This document shows positions 1 to 8,422 of a stretch of 64,000 nucleotides of DNA, one piece after another. How positions within the stretch are numbered: position 1 is the first letter of the stretch; every line of letters starts with the position of its first letter. Under the pieces are notes generated by a model. It was not told where the DNA came from. It saw only the letters and a program-made list of their open reading frames with translations, and did not search any database. Made by a program: the position numbers and the translations under genes. This DNA is from Oscillospiraceae bacterium (lineage in GTDB: Bacteria > Bacillota > Clostridia > Oscillospirales > Ruminococcaceae), in contig JALEOL010000025.1 in NCBI GenBank assembly GCA_022766785.1, positions 1-64,000 of the forward strand, in the 5' to 3' direction.

Positions 1-171
1 GGAAGCACTGATTAAATCTGGTGCGCAGATTGCGCAGCAGATTTTTCGTCAGATTGTACAAATTGAGCGCAGGTGGGCTGACGCCCATCAAGCGAAATTT
101 GTGCGATATGACGAAAAATATGCAAGCAAGATGCGTGCCAAGCCGTCAGGCGTGATTTAATCAGTGCTTCC
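1..171. repeat. MITE-like foldback element, left edge at window border
   Basis: The first 18 bases (GGAAGCACTGATTAAATC) recur as an exact inverted copy at 154-171. Inside, further complementary blocks nest concentrically: 41-51 pairs with 109-119, and 74-78 with 83-87. The whole unit can therefore fold into one long hairpin. No protein of its own is evident. The right end continues CTTA and lies 6 bases from the stop codon of the ABC exporter gene. It looks like a non-autonomous terminal-inverted-repeat element. The left boundary may extend beyond the window. Confidence 0.75.
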
Positions 172-177
172 TTAGTA

Positions 178-2028
178 TTATGTTGCAATTCCTGCGAACT
201 GACTTTGATAAAGATCGTAGTAGCAGCCTTTCTTTGCAAGAAGATCATCGTGATTTCCTGCCTCGACCACCTTGCCGCCTTTTATCACCACGATCTTATC
301 AGCGTCACGGATCGTCGAAAGACGGTGCGCGATGATCAGGCTTGTCCTGCCTTTCATCAGGGACACCATTGCTTCCTGAATATGCATCTCTGTACGGGTA
401 TCTATACTTGAAGTTGCCTCGTCAAGAATGAGTATCTTCGGATCGGCAAGAACTGCCCTTGCGATAGAGATCAGCTGGCGCTGCCCCTGGGATAGATTAC
501 TTCCGCCCTCGGTCAGCATCGTGTTATAGCCGTCTGAGAGCTTTGAAGCAAAATCGTCAACCCTCGCGACTTTTGCCGCAGCAACGATCTCCTCATCAGT
601 AGCGTTGATCCTGCCGTAGCGAATATTCTGCGCTATCGTGTCGGAGAATATAACCGTATCCTGCAATACGATGCCGATACTGCCGCGGAGCTTTTTTACC
701 GGAACGTTCCGGATATCCTGCCCGTCCAGCGTTATCGCTCCGCCGTCAATGTCGTAAAACCTTGTCAGCAGATTTACGATCGTGGTTTTACCGCTTCCGG
801 TGGCTCCTACTATCGCTATCTTCTGACCGCTCTTTACCCAGAGGTCAAAGTCCTTCAGTACCTGTTCGCCCTTAACATATGAGAAGTCGATACCCATGAA
901 ATTGATATCACCCTTGACATTCTCGATCTCGAACGGCTCGTTTCCGCCCTCGTCCTCGGGCTGGCTGTCCATTACCTCAAAAACACGCTCCGCGCCGGCA
1001 AGCGCCGACTGTATCTGGGCATACTGGTTTGCTATCTCGTTTATCGGGCGTGTGAACTGCTTTGAATAAGTGATGAACGCCTGGATCGTACCGATAGAAA
1101 TGTAGAACATGCTGGTCTGGTCTGACGCCAGGAAAGCTCCGACAACAGCGATCAGCAGGAAACCGAAGTTTCCGATAGTATTCATGCAGGGTCCCATGGA
1201 GCCGCCAAGTATCTGAGCCTTTACGCCAACGTTTTTCAGCTCGTCGCTGGTGCGGTTAAAATCCTCGCAGATCTTTCCCTCATGCGTGAAAGCCTTGACT
1301 GTCTTGCAACCGCTGACTGACTCCTCGATCTGACCGTTGAGCTGTCCCAGCTTTGCCTGCTGTAGGGGGAAGTATTTACGCATGAATTTTGACAGGAACT
1401 TTGTGACCACGAGGGTCAGAACTATTGTCACCATGCTGACAACAGTCATCAGCCAGGAGTGTATCAGCATCATGACAAAGCAGCCGACAAGCATTATTAC
1501 TCCCGATATCAGCGAGCCTAACGACTGTGAAACTGAATTGGAAACATTCTCGACATCGTTCGTCATTCGGCTGAGGATATCGCCGTGCTTGTGGGTATCC
1601 ATGTACTTTATCGGCAGACGTGATATCCGTGCAAATAGATCCTTTCTCATGACCTTTACCGTGTACTGAGAAAGCATTGCAGCGAAAAGGTTCTGGAAAT
1701 AGGTGAATATCGCACTGCTGAAGTACACTATCGCCATAATGACCAGCCACATTATCAGAGCGTTTCCGTCAAGCCTTGCAATGGAATCAATGGCTTGCGC
1801 CTGTATGGTCGGGGCGATGATATTGAGCAGGGTGGCAAGCAGCATCACAACAAGCATTGCAATGATGAGCCTGCGGTTCTTGCCAATGTAAGACAGTATC
1901 CTGCCCAGTGTTGCTTTCAGATTTTTCGGCTTTTCACCGGGCATCATTCCGGGTGGGCCGTGTCCCGGACCTCTGCCGGGGCCTCCTCCGGGTCTGAGAT
2001 TTACTATAGGCGCTTGTTTTTCAGCCAA
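178..2028 (-). CDS. ABC exporter half-transporter, ATP-binding and permease (catalytic subunit of heterodimer)
   Basis: This is a type IV ABC exporter half: a Gly/Pro-rich N-terminal tail (about residues 12-30), a six-helix membrane domain (about 55-330), then a nucleotide-binding domain. Walker A GATGSGKTT lies at 408-416. The Walker B region reads LILDEATSSID, with the catalytic Glu present. The signature is the variant LSQGQ. By family knowledge this pattern fits the subunit of TM287/288- or LmrCD-type heterodimers that carries the intact Walker B Glu. Its start overlaps the upstream partner gene by 8 bases, so the two are translationally coupled. The substrate is unknown; drug or lipid export is inferred from the MarR gene in front. 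Confidence 0.93.
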   Translation of the reverse strand: MAEKQAPIVNLRPGGGPGRGPGHGPPGMMPGEKPKNLKATLGRILSYIGKNRRLIIAMLVVMLLATLLNIIAPTIQAQAIDSIARLDGNALIMWLVIMAIVYFSSAIFTYFQNLFAAMLSQYTVKVMRKDLFARISRLPIKYMDTHKHGDILSRMTNDVENVSNSVSQSLGSLISGVIMLVGCFVMMLIHSWLMTVVSMVTIVLTLVVTKFLSKFMRKYFPLQQAKLGQLNGQIEESVSGCKTVKAFTHEGKICEDFNRTSDELKNVGVKAQILGGSMGPCMNTIGNFGFLLIAVVGAFLASDQTSMFYISIGTIQAFITYSKQFTRPINEIANQYAQIQSALAGAERVFEVMDSQPEDEGGNEPFEIENVKGDINFMGIDFSYVKGEQVLKDFDLWVKSGQKIAIVGATGSGKTTIVNLLTRFYDIDGGAITLDGQDIRNVPVKKLRGSIGIVLQDTVIFSDTIAQNIRYGRINATDEEIVAAAKVARVDDFASKLSDGYNTMLTEGGSNLSQGQRQLISIARAVLADPKILILDEATSSIDTRTEMHIQEAMVSLMKGRTSLIIAHRLSTIRDADKIVVIKGGKVVEAGNHDDLLAKKGCYYDLYQSQFAGIAT

Positions 2029-3760
2029 CCTGCTCAGCCCCCTCTCTCATCTGCGAGTTGTAGATATCACGGTAGACATCACAGGTTTTCATCAGATTAT
2101 CGTGTTTATCAAACGCAACGATCCTGCCGCCGTCAATGACAGCGATCTTGTCGGCGCGCATTACGCTCGCCACGCGCTGGGCGATCGTAATGACCGTTGT
2201 ACCCTTTAGTTTTTCCCTCAGCGCTGCCTGGAGCTTTGCGTCGGTGGAAAGGTCAAGCGCTGACATGCTGTCGTCAAATATCAGTATCTCGGGCTTTTTG
2301 GCTATTGCCCTGGCAATAGATAATCTCTGCTTCTGACCGCCGGAGAGAGAGCTTCCCTTTTCGGTGATCATGTCCTTATATCCGTCGGTAAATCCGCTGA
2401 TAAACTCGTCTGCCTGAGCGATCTCAGCCGCACGCCGCACATCCTCATCAGACGCGTCCGGGTCTCCCCAGCGGATATTCTGCTCAATAGTCTCGGAGAA
2501 AAGCTCACTCTTCTGAAGAACAAATCCGATCCTGTGCCTGAGGTCGTCCAGCTTATAATCCCGAACGTTCACTCCATCAACAAAAACGTCACCCTCGGTA
2601 GCGTCATAAAATCTGGGAATAAGGCTGACAAGAGATGTCTTGCCGCAGCCTGTCGCGCCCAGTATCGCAACGGTCTCTCCCTTATTCGCACGGAAATTAA
2701 CGCCGGTCAGGACATTTCCGCTCTGAACTCCGGGGTATCTGAACGATACATTGCGGAATTCCACAGTACCACTCTCGGGAGCACTGCCGGTGAAGTCTCC
2801 GTCGGAAATAACGGGATCAGCCTCCAGCACCTCGCGAATTCTTGAAGCGGAAGCCGAAGCCCTGGTCACCTGCTGGAACATCATTCCGATCATCATCATG
2901 GACATGAGTATCTGCGTTATGTAGGTGATAGCAGCCATGATGCTGCCCACCTGGATACTCTCAGCCGCCGAACGGACAGGCTCTCCGCCGATATATATCA
3001 CGGCGATCACCGACGCGTTCATAAGTATCGACAGCACCGGAGTCAGCAGCGCCATCAGCTTCTGTACGCGCAGATTTGTGGACACTAGCTCGTCATTCGC
3101 CTTGCAGAAACGCTCGTTCTCGTATTCTTCACGGGTATATGCCTTAACGACGCGTGCGCCGCTTACATTCTCCTGCACCACCGAATTCACGCGGTCGAGC
3201 TTGCTCTGTACCACGCTGAACAGCGGCGCACCTTTGCGGAGAACCAGGATTATCACAAGTATCTGAATGGGAAGCGTTATCAGCAGGATATAACCGAACG
3301 CTGCGTTAATGGAAAGCACCATTACGATACCGCCAATAAACTGCATCAGGGTGCGCACCATCATTCTCAGCGCCATGCCCACAAAGTCCTGACATGCAGT
3401 GATATCGTTCGTGAGCCTTGTTACCAGCGAACCGATAGTGAATTTATCGGTCTGCTGAAAGGACATCTTCATCACCCTTGAAAAAGCGTCCTTGCGCAGG
3501 TCGTTAGAGAAGTTCTGCGCTGCAAGATTGCCGAAAACACCGGAAAGAATACCGCCGCAACAGCCTATCACGGTGAATATTAGCATCTGGACGCCCAGTT
3601 CAAGTATCAGTCCGATGTCGCCGCTGATGATACCTTCGTCCACTATCCGCGACATAAGCGACGGCTGAACAAGGTCCATGCTGACCTCAAGTATCATGAA
3701 CAGCGGCGAAAGCAGGGCAAAATACCAATATCTTTTAAGGTATTTCAGTACCTTACTCAA
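2021..3760 (-). CDS. ABC exporter half-transporter with degenerate ATPase site
   Basis: Partner of the following ABC gene, with the same architecture: membrane domain about residues 15-310, ATPase about 340-570. Walker A GATGCGKTS starts at residue 368, and the signature LSGGQ is canonical. The Walker B segment reads ILIFDDSMSALD, so Asp replaces the catalytic Glu. In heterodimeric exporters this combination (Asp here, LSQGQ in the partner) makes one degenerate and one hydrolysing site. It overlaps the MarR gene by 8 bases and the partner by 8 bases, forming a three-gene operon. Confidence 0.93.
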   Translation of the reverse strand: MSKVLKYLKRYWYFALLSPLFMILEVSMDLVQPSLMSRIVDEGIISGDIGLILELGVQMLIFTVIGCCGGILSGVFGNLAAQNFSNDLRKDAFSRVMKMSFQQTDKFTIGSLVTRLTNDITACQDFVGMALRMMVRTLMQFIGGIVMVLSINAAFGYILLITLPIQILVIILVLRKGAPLFSVVQSKLDRVNSVVQENVSGARVVKAYTREEYENERFCKANDELVSTNLRVQKLMALLTPVLSILMNASVIAVIYIGGEPVRSAAESIQVGSIMAAITYITQILMSMMMIGMMFQQVTRASASASRIREVLEADPVISDGDFTGSAPESGTVEFRNVSFRYPGVQSGNVLTGVNFRANKGETVAILGATGCGKTSLVSLIPRFYDATEGDVFVDGVNVRDYKLDDLRHRIGFVLQKSELFSETIEQNIRWGDPDASDEDVRRAAEIAQADEFISGFTDGYKDMITEKGSSLSGGQKQRLSIARAIAKKPEILIFDDSMSALDLSTDAKLQAALREKLKGTTVITIAQRVASVMRADKIAVIDGGRIVAFDKHDNLMKTCDVYRDIYNSQMREGAEQVG

Positions 3761-4226
3761 CTATGTCTCCTCCAAGTTCCTTGCGGAGATTTTCCGTCAT
3801 CTTTGCAAGTATCTTACGAGCCGTTGCCATTTCCTTTTCAGAAATGTCCTGAAGCATTACCTGCTCTGCGCGGTCGAACGCTTCAAGTATCTTCTTGTGC
3901 ATCTCCCTGCCCTTTTCGGTTATATAAACGTGTGTCTCGCGGCGGTCGATGTCGTTCTTTTCACGGCGAACTATGCCCTCGCGCTCCATGTTGCGAAGTG
4001 TGATGCTGATAGTGGGAGCCTTGAGCTGGGTGAGGTTCACAAGCTCCAGCTGGGTCATGCCGTCCTGCTCCATGAGCGGCTTCATTACATGACGATAGGA
4101 TGAGCGCATTCCTATAGCCTCAAGCTCCTTGCAGACATACTTCCCGAACATGAACGAAGCGTCGTTCACGCTCTTGATAGTCTCGTTGCCCTTGAACATG
4201 TAGGTGTTGTTGTTGCTGTTCTTCAT
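3753..4226 (-). CDS. MarR-family transcriptional regulator
   Basis: A 157-residue winged-helix protein. The region reading TQLELVNLTQLKAPTISITL (about residues 60-80) is the recognition helix area, followed by a wing with the usual Asp-Arg-Arg (DIDRRETHVYITEKG). I chose the ATG at 4226 because GGAGAAAGGA sits just upstream; an in-frame start at 4259 lacks a site. It is the first gene of the exporter operon, so it probably represses that operon and responds to a toxic ligand, as is common for MarR-exporter pairs. Confidence 0.9.
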   Translation of the reverse strand: MKNSNNNTYMFKGNETIKSVNDASFMFGKYVCKELEAIGMRSSYRHVMKPLMEQDGMTQLELVNLTQLKAPTISITLRNMEREGIVRREKNDIDRRETHVYITEKGREMHKKILEAFDRAEQVMLQDISEKEMATARKILAKMTENLRKELGGDIVE

Positions 4227-4285
4227 AAAATTTGATCCTTTCTCCGTTGTAGGTGTCATATATTTATATTAACTCAACTATTTAT

Positions 4286-4313
4286 ATTATAACTGTTTTT
4301 TTGTTAAAGTCAA
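4286..4313 (-). promoter_or_regulatory. sigma-A promoter of the MarR/ABC exporter operon
   Basis: On the minus strand there is a -35 TTGACT (4313-4308) and a -10 TATAAT (4291-4286) with a 16-base spacer. Downstream the AT-rich blocks TATAATATAAATA and TTAATATAAATAT repeat in tandem and could serve as the MarR site. Confidence 0.7.
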
Positions 4314-4442
4314 TAAACGTTGGGTGAAAAATAGATGAAAATTACCTATGTAAATTATGATATTTCACCAGAAAGATAATAATTCTTGTCACTTTTAAAT
4401 ACTAAATCGACTAATTATACAAGAAAATGGATATCGATGTCA

Positions 4443-4480
4443 GGTAACATTTGTTACCGTTTTGTAATACTTTTGTAACC
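4443..4480. promoter_or_regulatory. Dyad and phased direct repeats upstream of the CAP-protein promoter
   Basis: GGTAAC-ATTT-GTTACC (4443-4458) is a perfect dyad. It runs into three near-copies of TTTGTTAC/TTTGTAAT/TTTGTAAC spaced 10-11 bases, ending 4 bases before the -35. Read on the other strand the repeats are TTACA, TTACA, TAACA at an 11-base pitch, which recalls PhoP boxes. That resemblance is inference only. Confidence 0.45.
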
Positions 4481-4483
4481 GAC

Positions 4484-4512
4484 TTGACATAATTCAACGA
4501 ATAGTATATAAT
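4484..4512 (+). promoter_or_regulatory. sigma-A promoter of the CAP-domain gene
   Basis: TTGACA at 4484-4489, 17-base spacer, TATAAT at 4507-4512. The transcript would carry a leader of about 50 bases. With the minus-strand promoter at 4286-4313 and the repeats between them, this accounts for the gene-free stretch 4260-4567. Confidence 0.8.
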
Positions 4513-4567
4513 ATATGTAGTATTCTGAAAAATATAGGCATATTAAAACAAGGAACGGAGAAAAATA

Positions 4568-5536
4568 ATGTCAATAAAAAACACGGTGGCGGCACTTCTG
4601 GCAGCTGCACTGATAAGCGGTTCGGTTATCGCAGCGCGTCCGGCAGCAGCGGAGGAAAGCAAAAGCGCAGACGCCTACCTGTCACATGAGAGCGGTTATT
4701 ATGACATGACCCAGTTCGTGACGATAATCTGCGACGGAACCACAGACGTCTACTTCACCACCGACGGCAGCAATCCCGACACTGACTCAACTCTGTACGA
4801 GGGAAAACCCATAATCGTTGAGGAAAACACAGTAATTCGCATGGCTTCCTATTCCGGAAATACAATGGTGAGCAGTGACAAGGCAGCTATCAGGATCCGC
4901 AGCGCAGTTCCCACCGCATCAGCCGAGGGTGGAACTTATACCGGAAGCATAAAGGTAAAGCTGTCATGTCTGGATCCCTCTGCTGACATCTACTACACCA
5001 CTGACGGCTCTGCTCCGACGAAAAGCTCAAACAAGTATAAAAAGACTATCACGATAAGCGAGGACACCACGCTGAAGTTTGCTTCCTTCTCGGAAAATCT
5101 GTCCAGAAGCAAGGTCGTTACCGAAAAATACAAGATATCAAAGGATCAGTTTGAGGACGAGCAGTCCCAGATCCTTTTCGAGCTTGTGAACGAGACCCGC
5201 GCCGAATACGGATTATCACCGCTGAAAGCAGGCGCAAAGCTCACCGAAGCGGCACAGATACGCGCTAAGGAATATGCCTCATACCAGTCCCACTACCGCC
5301 CTGACGGGAGCCGTTGGGACACTATCCTCGCTGAATACGGACTGAAACGGAATGTCCGCGCGGAAAATCTCGCGTACTATTACAAAACAGCAAAAAGCGC
5401 CCTGAGATGCTGGATGAGCGACCCCTGGCACCGCGGCAATATCCTTAACCCGGACGCTGAATACATAGGTATAGGGCACTACAACAACGGCTGGAACGAT
5501 TACTGGTGCCAGCTATTCATAGGCGGTGATGATTGA
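4568..5536 (+). CDS. Secreted CAP-domain protein with two chitobiase C-terminal-like repeats
   Basis: This 322-residue protein starts with a signal peptide (Lys-rich, then Ala-rich, cleavage near AAAEE, about residue 28). Two related beta-sandwich repeats follow (about 35-110 and 112-190). Each carries the YFTTDGS/YYTTDGS signature of CHB_HEX_C-like domains, which often act as wall or carbohydrate spacers. The C-terminal third (about 203-320) is a CAP/SCP domain with the expected His (SHYRPDG), Glu (AENLA) and His (WHRGNIL) residues. It is exported and probably wall-associated. Bacterial CAP proteins lack a firmly known activity. ATG at 4568 follows AAGGAACGGAG. Confidence 0.88.
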   Translation: MSIKNTVAALLAAALISGSVIAARPAAAEESKSADAYLSHESGYYDMTQFVTIICDGTTDVYFTTDGSNPDTDSTLYEGKPIIVEENTVIRMASYSGNTMVSSDKAAIRIRSAVPTASAEGGTYTGSIKVKLSCLDPSADIYYTTDGSAPTKSSNKYKKTITISEDTTLKFASFSENLSRSKVVTEKYKISKDQFEDEQSQILFELVNETRAEYGLSPLKAGAKLTEAAQIRAKEYASYQSHYRPDGSRWDTILAEYGLKRNVRAENLAYYYKTAKSALRCWMSDPWHRGNILNPDAEYIGIGHYNNGWNDYWCQLFIGGDD

Positions 5537-6009
5537 TGCTGAGCAGTCTGCTTTCTCACGATACCTGCGCCAGGTGCAGGATATGCTGCGGATTTGTCGA
5601 GAGCGATAAGTGGGAGATCCCACTGTTTGCCGGAGAGGAAGAATGCAGCACCGCATCCGAACTAGCCGGCGTCCGCAGATTACCGGGGACGAAAAGCTGT
5701 GTGTTCGACATGAAATTCAACGGCAGCGAGATCGTAATGTGTCCTGCCGCCAGCGAACGCGGCTGCATTCTCGGGGATAAACGCCCGTTTGATTGCAGGA
5801 TCTGGCCGTTCCGGGTGAACGATCTTAACGGAACACACGTCATCACCCTGTCTCCGGTCTGTCCGGCAATGATAAAGCTGCCGCTGGATAAACTGATGGA
5901 TTTTGTGAACTCCGACGGGTTTGCACAGACGCTTTTCAGACATGCCGCAGAATTCCCCGAAACTGTGAAGCCCTATGAAAAAGGCTATCCGATACTTGCC
6001 GTAGAGTAA
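5536..6009 (+). CDS. YkgJ-like cysteine-cluster protein
   Basis: About 157 residues beginning with a tight cysteine cluster (CARCRICCGF, residues about 11-20), then further Cys residues in VMCPAASERGCILG, FDCRIWPF and SPVCPA. This is the layout of the UPF0153/YkgJ family, proposed to bind zinc or an iron-sulfur centre; no reaction is established. The ATG at 5536 overlaps the preceding stop as TGATG, so translation is probably coupled to the CAP gene. An in-frame TTG one codon earlier is less likely. Confidence 0.8.
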   Translation: MLSSLLSHDTCARCRICCGFVESDKWEIPLFAGEEECSTASELAGVRRLPGTKSCVFDMKFNGSEIVMCPAASERGCILGDKRPFDCRIWPFRVNDLNGTHVITLSPVCPAMIKLPLDKLMDFVNSDGFAQTLFRHAAEFPETVKPYEKGYPILAVE

Positions 6010-6010
6010 T

Positions 6011-6037
6011 AAAAGAGCTGCCCCGGGCAGCTTTTTT
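6011..6037 (+). terminator. Intrinsic terminator after the cysteine-cluster gene
   Basis: AGCTGCCC pairs with GGGCAGCT across 6016-6032, followed by a run of T. It closes the CAP/YkgJ-like operon. Confidence 0.9.
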
Positions 6038-6163
6038 ATTACCATTCAATGTTATATCCGGCTGACAATTTCATAAAATGTAAGCTAAAAATAACATAAT
6101 GTCAGCTTTGTTTGGTTGAAATAACAATTCAGAACTGATATAATATAATTGCGAGGTGAAATG

Positions 6164-6646
6164 ATGAGCATAGAATTCAACAACCTGAAGCTATACCGCA
6201 AGGAAAGCGGACTTACCCAGGAGCAGGTCGCGGAAAAGCTGAACGTATCACGCCAGGCGGTCGCAAAGTGGGAAAACGGCGATACTCTGCCGGATATTGA
6301 AAGCTGCATTGCGCTTGCCGATCTTTACGGAACGACAGTCGATATCCTGGTGCGAAATCTCACCGATTTCGAAACCACCGACAGCGGAAAGAAGCATATC
6401 TTCGGCTTCTCCAAAATGAACGACAAAGGGCAGATCACCCTGCCGAAAAACTGCCGTGATGTATTCAGGCTGAATTCAGGCGACGCTGTTCTCATTCTCG
6501 GCGACGAGGATAAGGGGATCGCTCTGGTAAAGCTCGGAAATCCCCTGGACATCATCAAACCAAAGGGAGGAAACAAACATGCCAGCAGTTCTGACAAAAA
6601 GACTGACAAAAAAATACAAGGAAAAAACCGCGGTAAACAGTCTTGA
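6164..6646 (+). CDS. XRE-AbrB fusion transcriptional regulator
   Basis: This 160-residue protein joins two DNA-binding modules. Residues about 3-62 form an XRE helix-turn-helix (GLTQEQVAEKLNVSRQAVAK). Residues about 78-122 form a SpoVT/AbrB-type swapped-hairpin domain (MNDKGQITLPKNCRDVFRL). The last 40 residues are a basic, Lys/Ser-rich tail. GAGGTG precedes ATG codons at 6161 and 6164. The tail is encoded over the first 68 bases of the next gene in another frame. It probably controls the ABC-2 exporter that follows. The XRE-AbrB order occurs in Firmicutes, but ligand and operator are unknown. Confidence 0.85.
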   Translation: MSIEFNNLKLYRKESGLTQEQVAEKLNVSRQAVAKWENGDTLPDIESCIALADLYGTTVDILVRNLTDFETTDSGKKHIFGFSKMNDKGQITLPKNCRDVFRLNSGDAVLILGDEDKGIALVKLGNPLDIIKPKGGNKHASSSDKKTDKKIQGKNRGKQS

Positions 6647-7316
6647 CCTTTCTATTGAGGAGGGCGAGCTGTTCTCGCTCCTCGGAGTGAACGGAGCAGG
6701 CAAAACAACGACTATCCGTATGCTTACCTGCCTTTCCACGCCCACAGCAGGCGAAGCGTACATTTGCGGACACAGCACTGCAAAGGAAAGCAAGGAAGTA
6801 AAAGCCCTCGTTGGTATCTCCACTCAGGATACCGCAGTTGCAGAAAATCTGACAGTAAAGGAAAATCTCCAGCTTATCGCAGGTATTTTCGGTTTTTCAA
6901 AAGAAAAGACTGCACAGCGAATTGATGATATGAAGTCGCTTTTCCACCTGGACGATGTAATGAATTCCCGTGCAAAAACGCTCTCCGGCGGCTGGAAGCG
7001 CAAGGTTTCCATAGCTATGGCGCTGATATCCGAACCGAAGGTGCTGTTTCTGGACGAACCGACGCTTGGTCTTGACGTGTTGGCGCGCCGGGAACTGTGG
7101 AATGCCGTGAATTCCCTCAAAGGCAAGATCACGATAATCCTCACAACCCATTATATGGAGGAAGCGGAGCAGCTCTCAGACCGTATCGCGATAATGGTCG
7201 GCGGTAAAGTCCGCGCCGTGGGTACTCTTGCAGAGCTTGAGGAGCAGAGCGGCGAAAAGGGTCTTGAAAACACATTTGTAAAGATCGCCGGACAGGCAGG
7301 AGGTGCTGAGGAATGA
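6579..7316 (+). CDS. ABC transporter ATP-binding protein (ABC-2 type)
   Basis: A 245-residue ATPase of the DrrA/CcmA-like class. It has Walker A GVNGAGKTT (about residues 36-44), signature LSGGWKRKVSIA, and Walker B VLFLDEPTLGLD with an intact Glu, then the switch His (LTTHYMEEAEQ). GGGAGG lies upstream of ATG 6579. It overlaps the regulator gene by 68 bases and the permease gene by 4 (ATGA). It pairs with the downstream permease as an exporter of unknown substrate. Confidence 0.93.
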   Translation: MPAVLTKRLTKKYKEKTAVNSLDLSIEEGELFSLLGVNGAGKTTTIRMLTCLSTPTAGEAYICGHSTAKESKEVKALVGISTQDTAVAENLTVKENLQLIAGIFGFSKEKTAQRIDDMKSLFHLDDVMNSRAKTLSGGWKRKVSIAMALISEPKVLFLDEPTLGLDVLARRELWNAVNSLKGKITIILTTHYMEEAEQLSDRIAIMVGGKVRAVGTLAELEEQSGEKGLENTFVKIAGQAGGAEE

Positions 7317-8077
7317 ACAGAATATTGACTTTTTCCTCCAGGAACCTCAAGGAGATCCTGCGCGATCCGCTCAGCTATATTTTCTGTCTGGGATTTCCGC
7401 TTGTCATGCTGGTCATTATGACCATTATCAACGACAGTATACCGGCTGAGGCAAATATGGTCATCTTCCGTATTGATAATCTGTCGGGTGGTATCGCAGT
7501 ATTCGGGCTGTCATTCCTGATGCTTTTCACGACTCTCAGCGTGTCAAAGGACAGATCAGGTTCATTCCTCACAAGGCTGTATGCGTCCCCGATGACAAGC
7601 GCGGATTTCATTGCAGGCTACATACTTCCCAGCCTGCTGCTGTCTGTTCTGCAGAGCGCAATTACGTTCGCCGCTTCGCTGATCATTAACGCTATCGTTG
7701 GTGGCGAGATGAGCGTTGTCGGTTCCCTGCTTGCAGTGATCGTGCTGATACCGGGTGCAGTTTTCTTCATTTCTGCCGGACTGCTTTTCGGTTCTCTTTT
7801 CAACGAAAAGGCAGCGCCGGGTCTCTGCTCGGTAATTATATCGCTGTCCGCCCTGCTGGGGGGAATATGGTTCGACTGCGAGGGCACCGGCGGCGTGCTG
7901 TTTGATGTGTGCAATGCAATGCCCTTCTTCCACTGCGTAAAGGCTGCCAGAATGGCTGTTGCAATGCAGTTCGACGGTATCGGCATTCACCTGCTTATCA
8001 CGATCGCTTACACTGTGGTATTTACCCTGCTTTCGATAGTGGTATTCAGATCAAAGATGAAAGCGGATCTGTCGTGA
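7313..8077 (+). CDS. ABC-2 type permease
   Basis: A 254-residue membrane protein with about six hydrophobic segments (clear ones near residues 25-40, 60-80, 100-125, 135-165, 170-190 and 225-245). It begins with the RILTFSSRNLKEILRDPLSY stretch typical of the amphipathic coupling region of ABC-2 permeases. The start overlaps the ATPase stop as ATGA. It completes a three-gene regulator-ATPase-permease operon. Confidence 0.9.
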   Translation: MNRILTFSSRNLKEILRDPLSYIFCLGFPLVMLVIMTIINDSIPAEANMVIFRIDNLSGGIAVFGLSFLMLFTTLSVSKDRSGSFLTRLYASPMTSADFIAGYILPSLLLSVLQSAITFAASLIINAIVGGEMSVVGSLLAVIVLIPGAVFFISAGLLFGSLFNEKAAPGLCSVIISLSALLGGIWFDCEGTGGVLFDVCNAMPFFHCVKAARMAVAMQFDGIGIHLLITIAYTVVFTLLSIVVFRSKMKADLS

Positions 8078-8160
8078 CCCGGGGACACGCTGATCAAAGC
8101 GTATCGTAACATAATCAGCCTCGTGAGTATGCATGTTTGAACGGGGCGATTTTGTTTTAT

Positions 8161-8289
8161 GGTCACCTCTAAAAACCATAGCACCTCATCTGCGCAGTTG
8201 GTTATACTAGTAATACGCTTCGCTGATCGGCATAACCAACTGCGCAGATGAGGTGCTATGGCGATAGCCGGTGATTTTTATAGGTGAAC
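8161..8289. repeat. Long perfect inverted repeat, foldback element
   Basis: Arms 8176-8205 and 8232-8261 are exact 30-base inverted copies separated by 26 bases. Outer blocks 8161-8175 and 8275-8289 pair again (13 of 15) after a 13-base bulge on the right. No run of T follows, so it is not an ordinary terminator. It occupies most of the 345-base gap between the exporter and the MocR-like gene. It could be a MITE remnant or a stable RNA hairpin. Confidence 0.75.
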
Positions 8290-8373
8290 ATAAGATATCG
8301 GTGCCGGATTTCTGCAAGTTATTATTATGAGCATGCTATTCACCCAGTAGCGCTGAAGTAAACTCACCCCCTA

Positions 8374-8402
8374 TTGCAAAACCGGAGAAAATGATGTATA
8401 AT
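8374..8402 (+). promoter_or_regulatory. Promoter of the MocR-like gene with flanking dyad
   Basis: TTGCAA (8374-8379), 17-base spacer, TATAAT (8397-8402). An 8-base dyad, CTCACCCC (8363-8370) and GGGGTGAG (8412-8419), brackets the promoter. Its right arm contains the ribosome binding site. This would suit autoregulation by the encoded protein (inference). Confidence 0.65.
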
Positions 8403-8422
8403 CAATTAAGTGGGGTGAGGAA

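Noticed and set aside
12..248. 78-codon minus-strand frame across the left repeat element
   Set aside because: Low-complexity translation of the foldback repeat running into the end of the ABC gene; no start signal.
8161..8289. CRISPR or terminator interpretation of the inverted repeat
   Set aside because: No spaced direct repeats, and no run of T after either arm.
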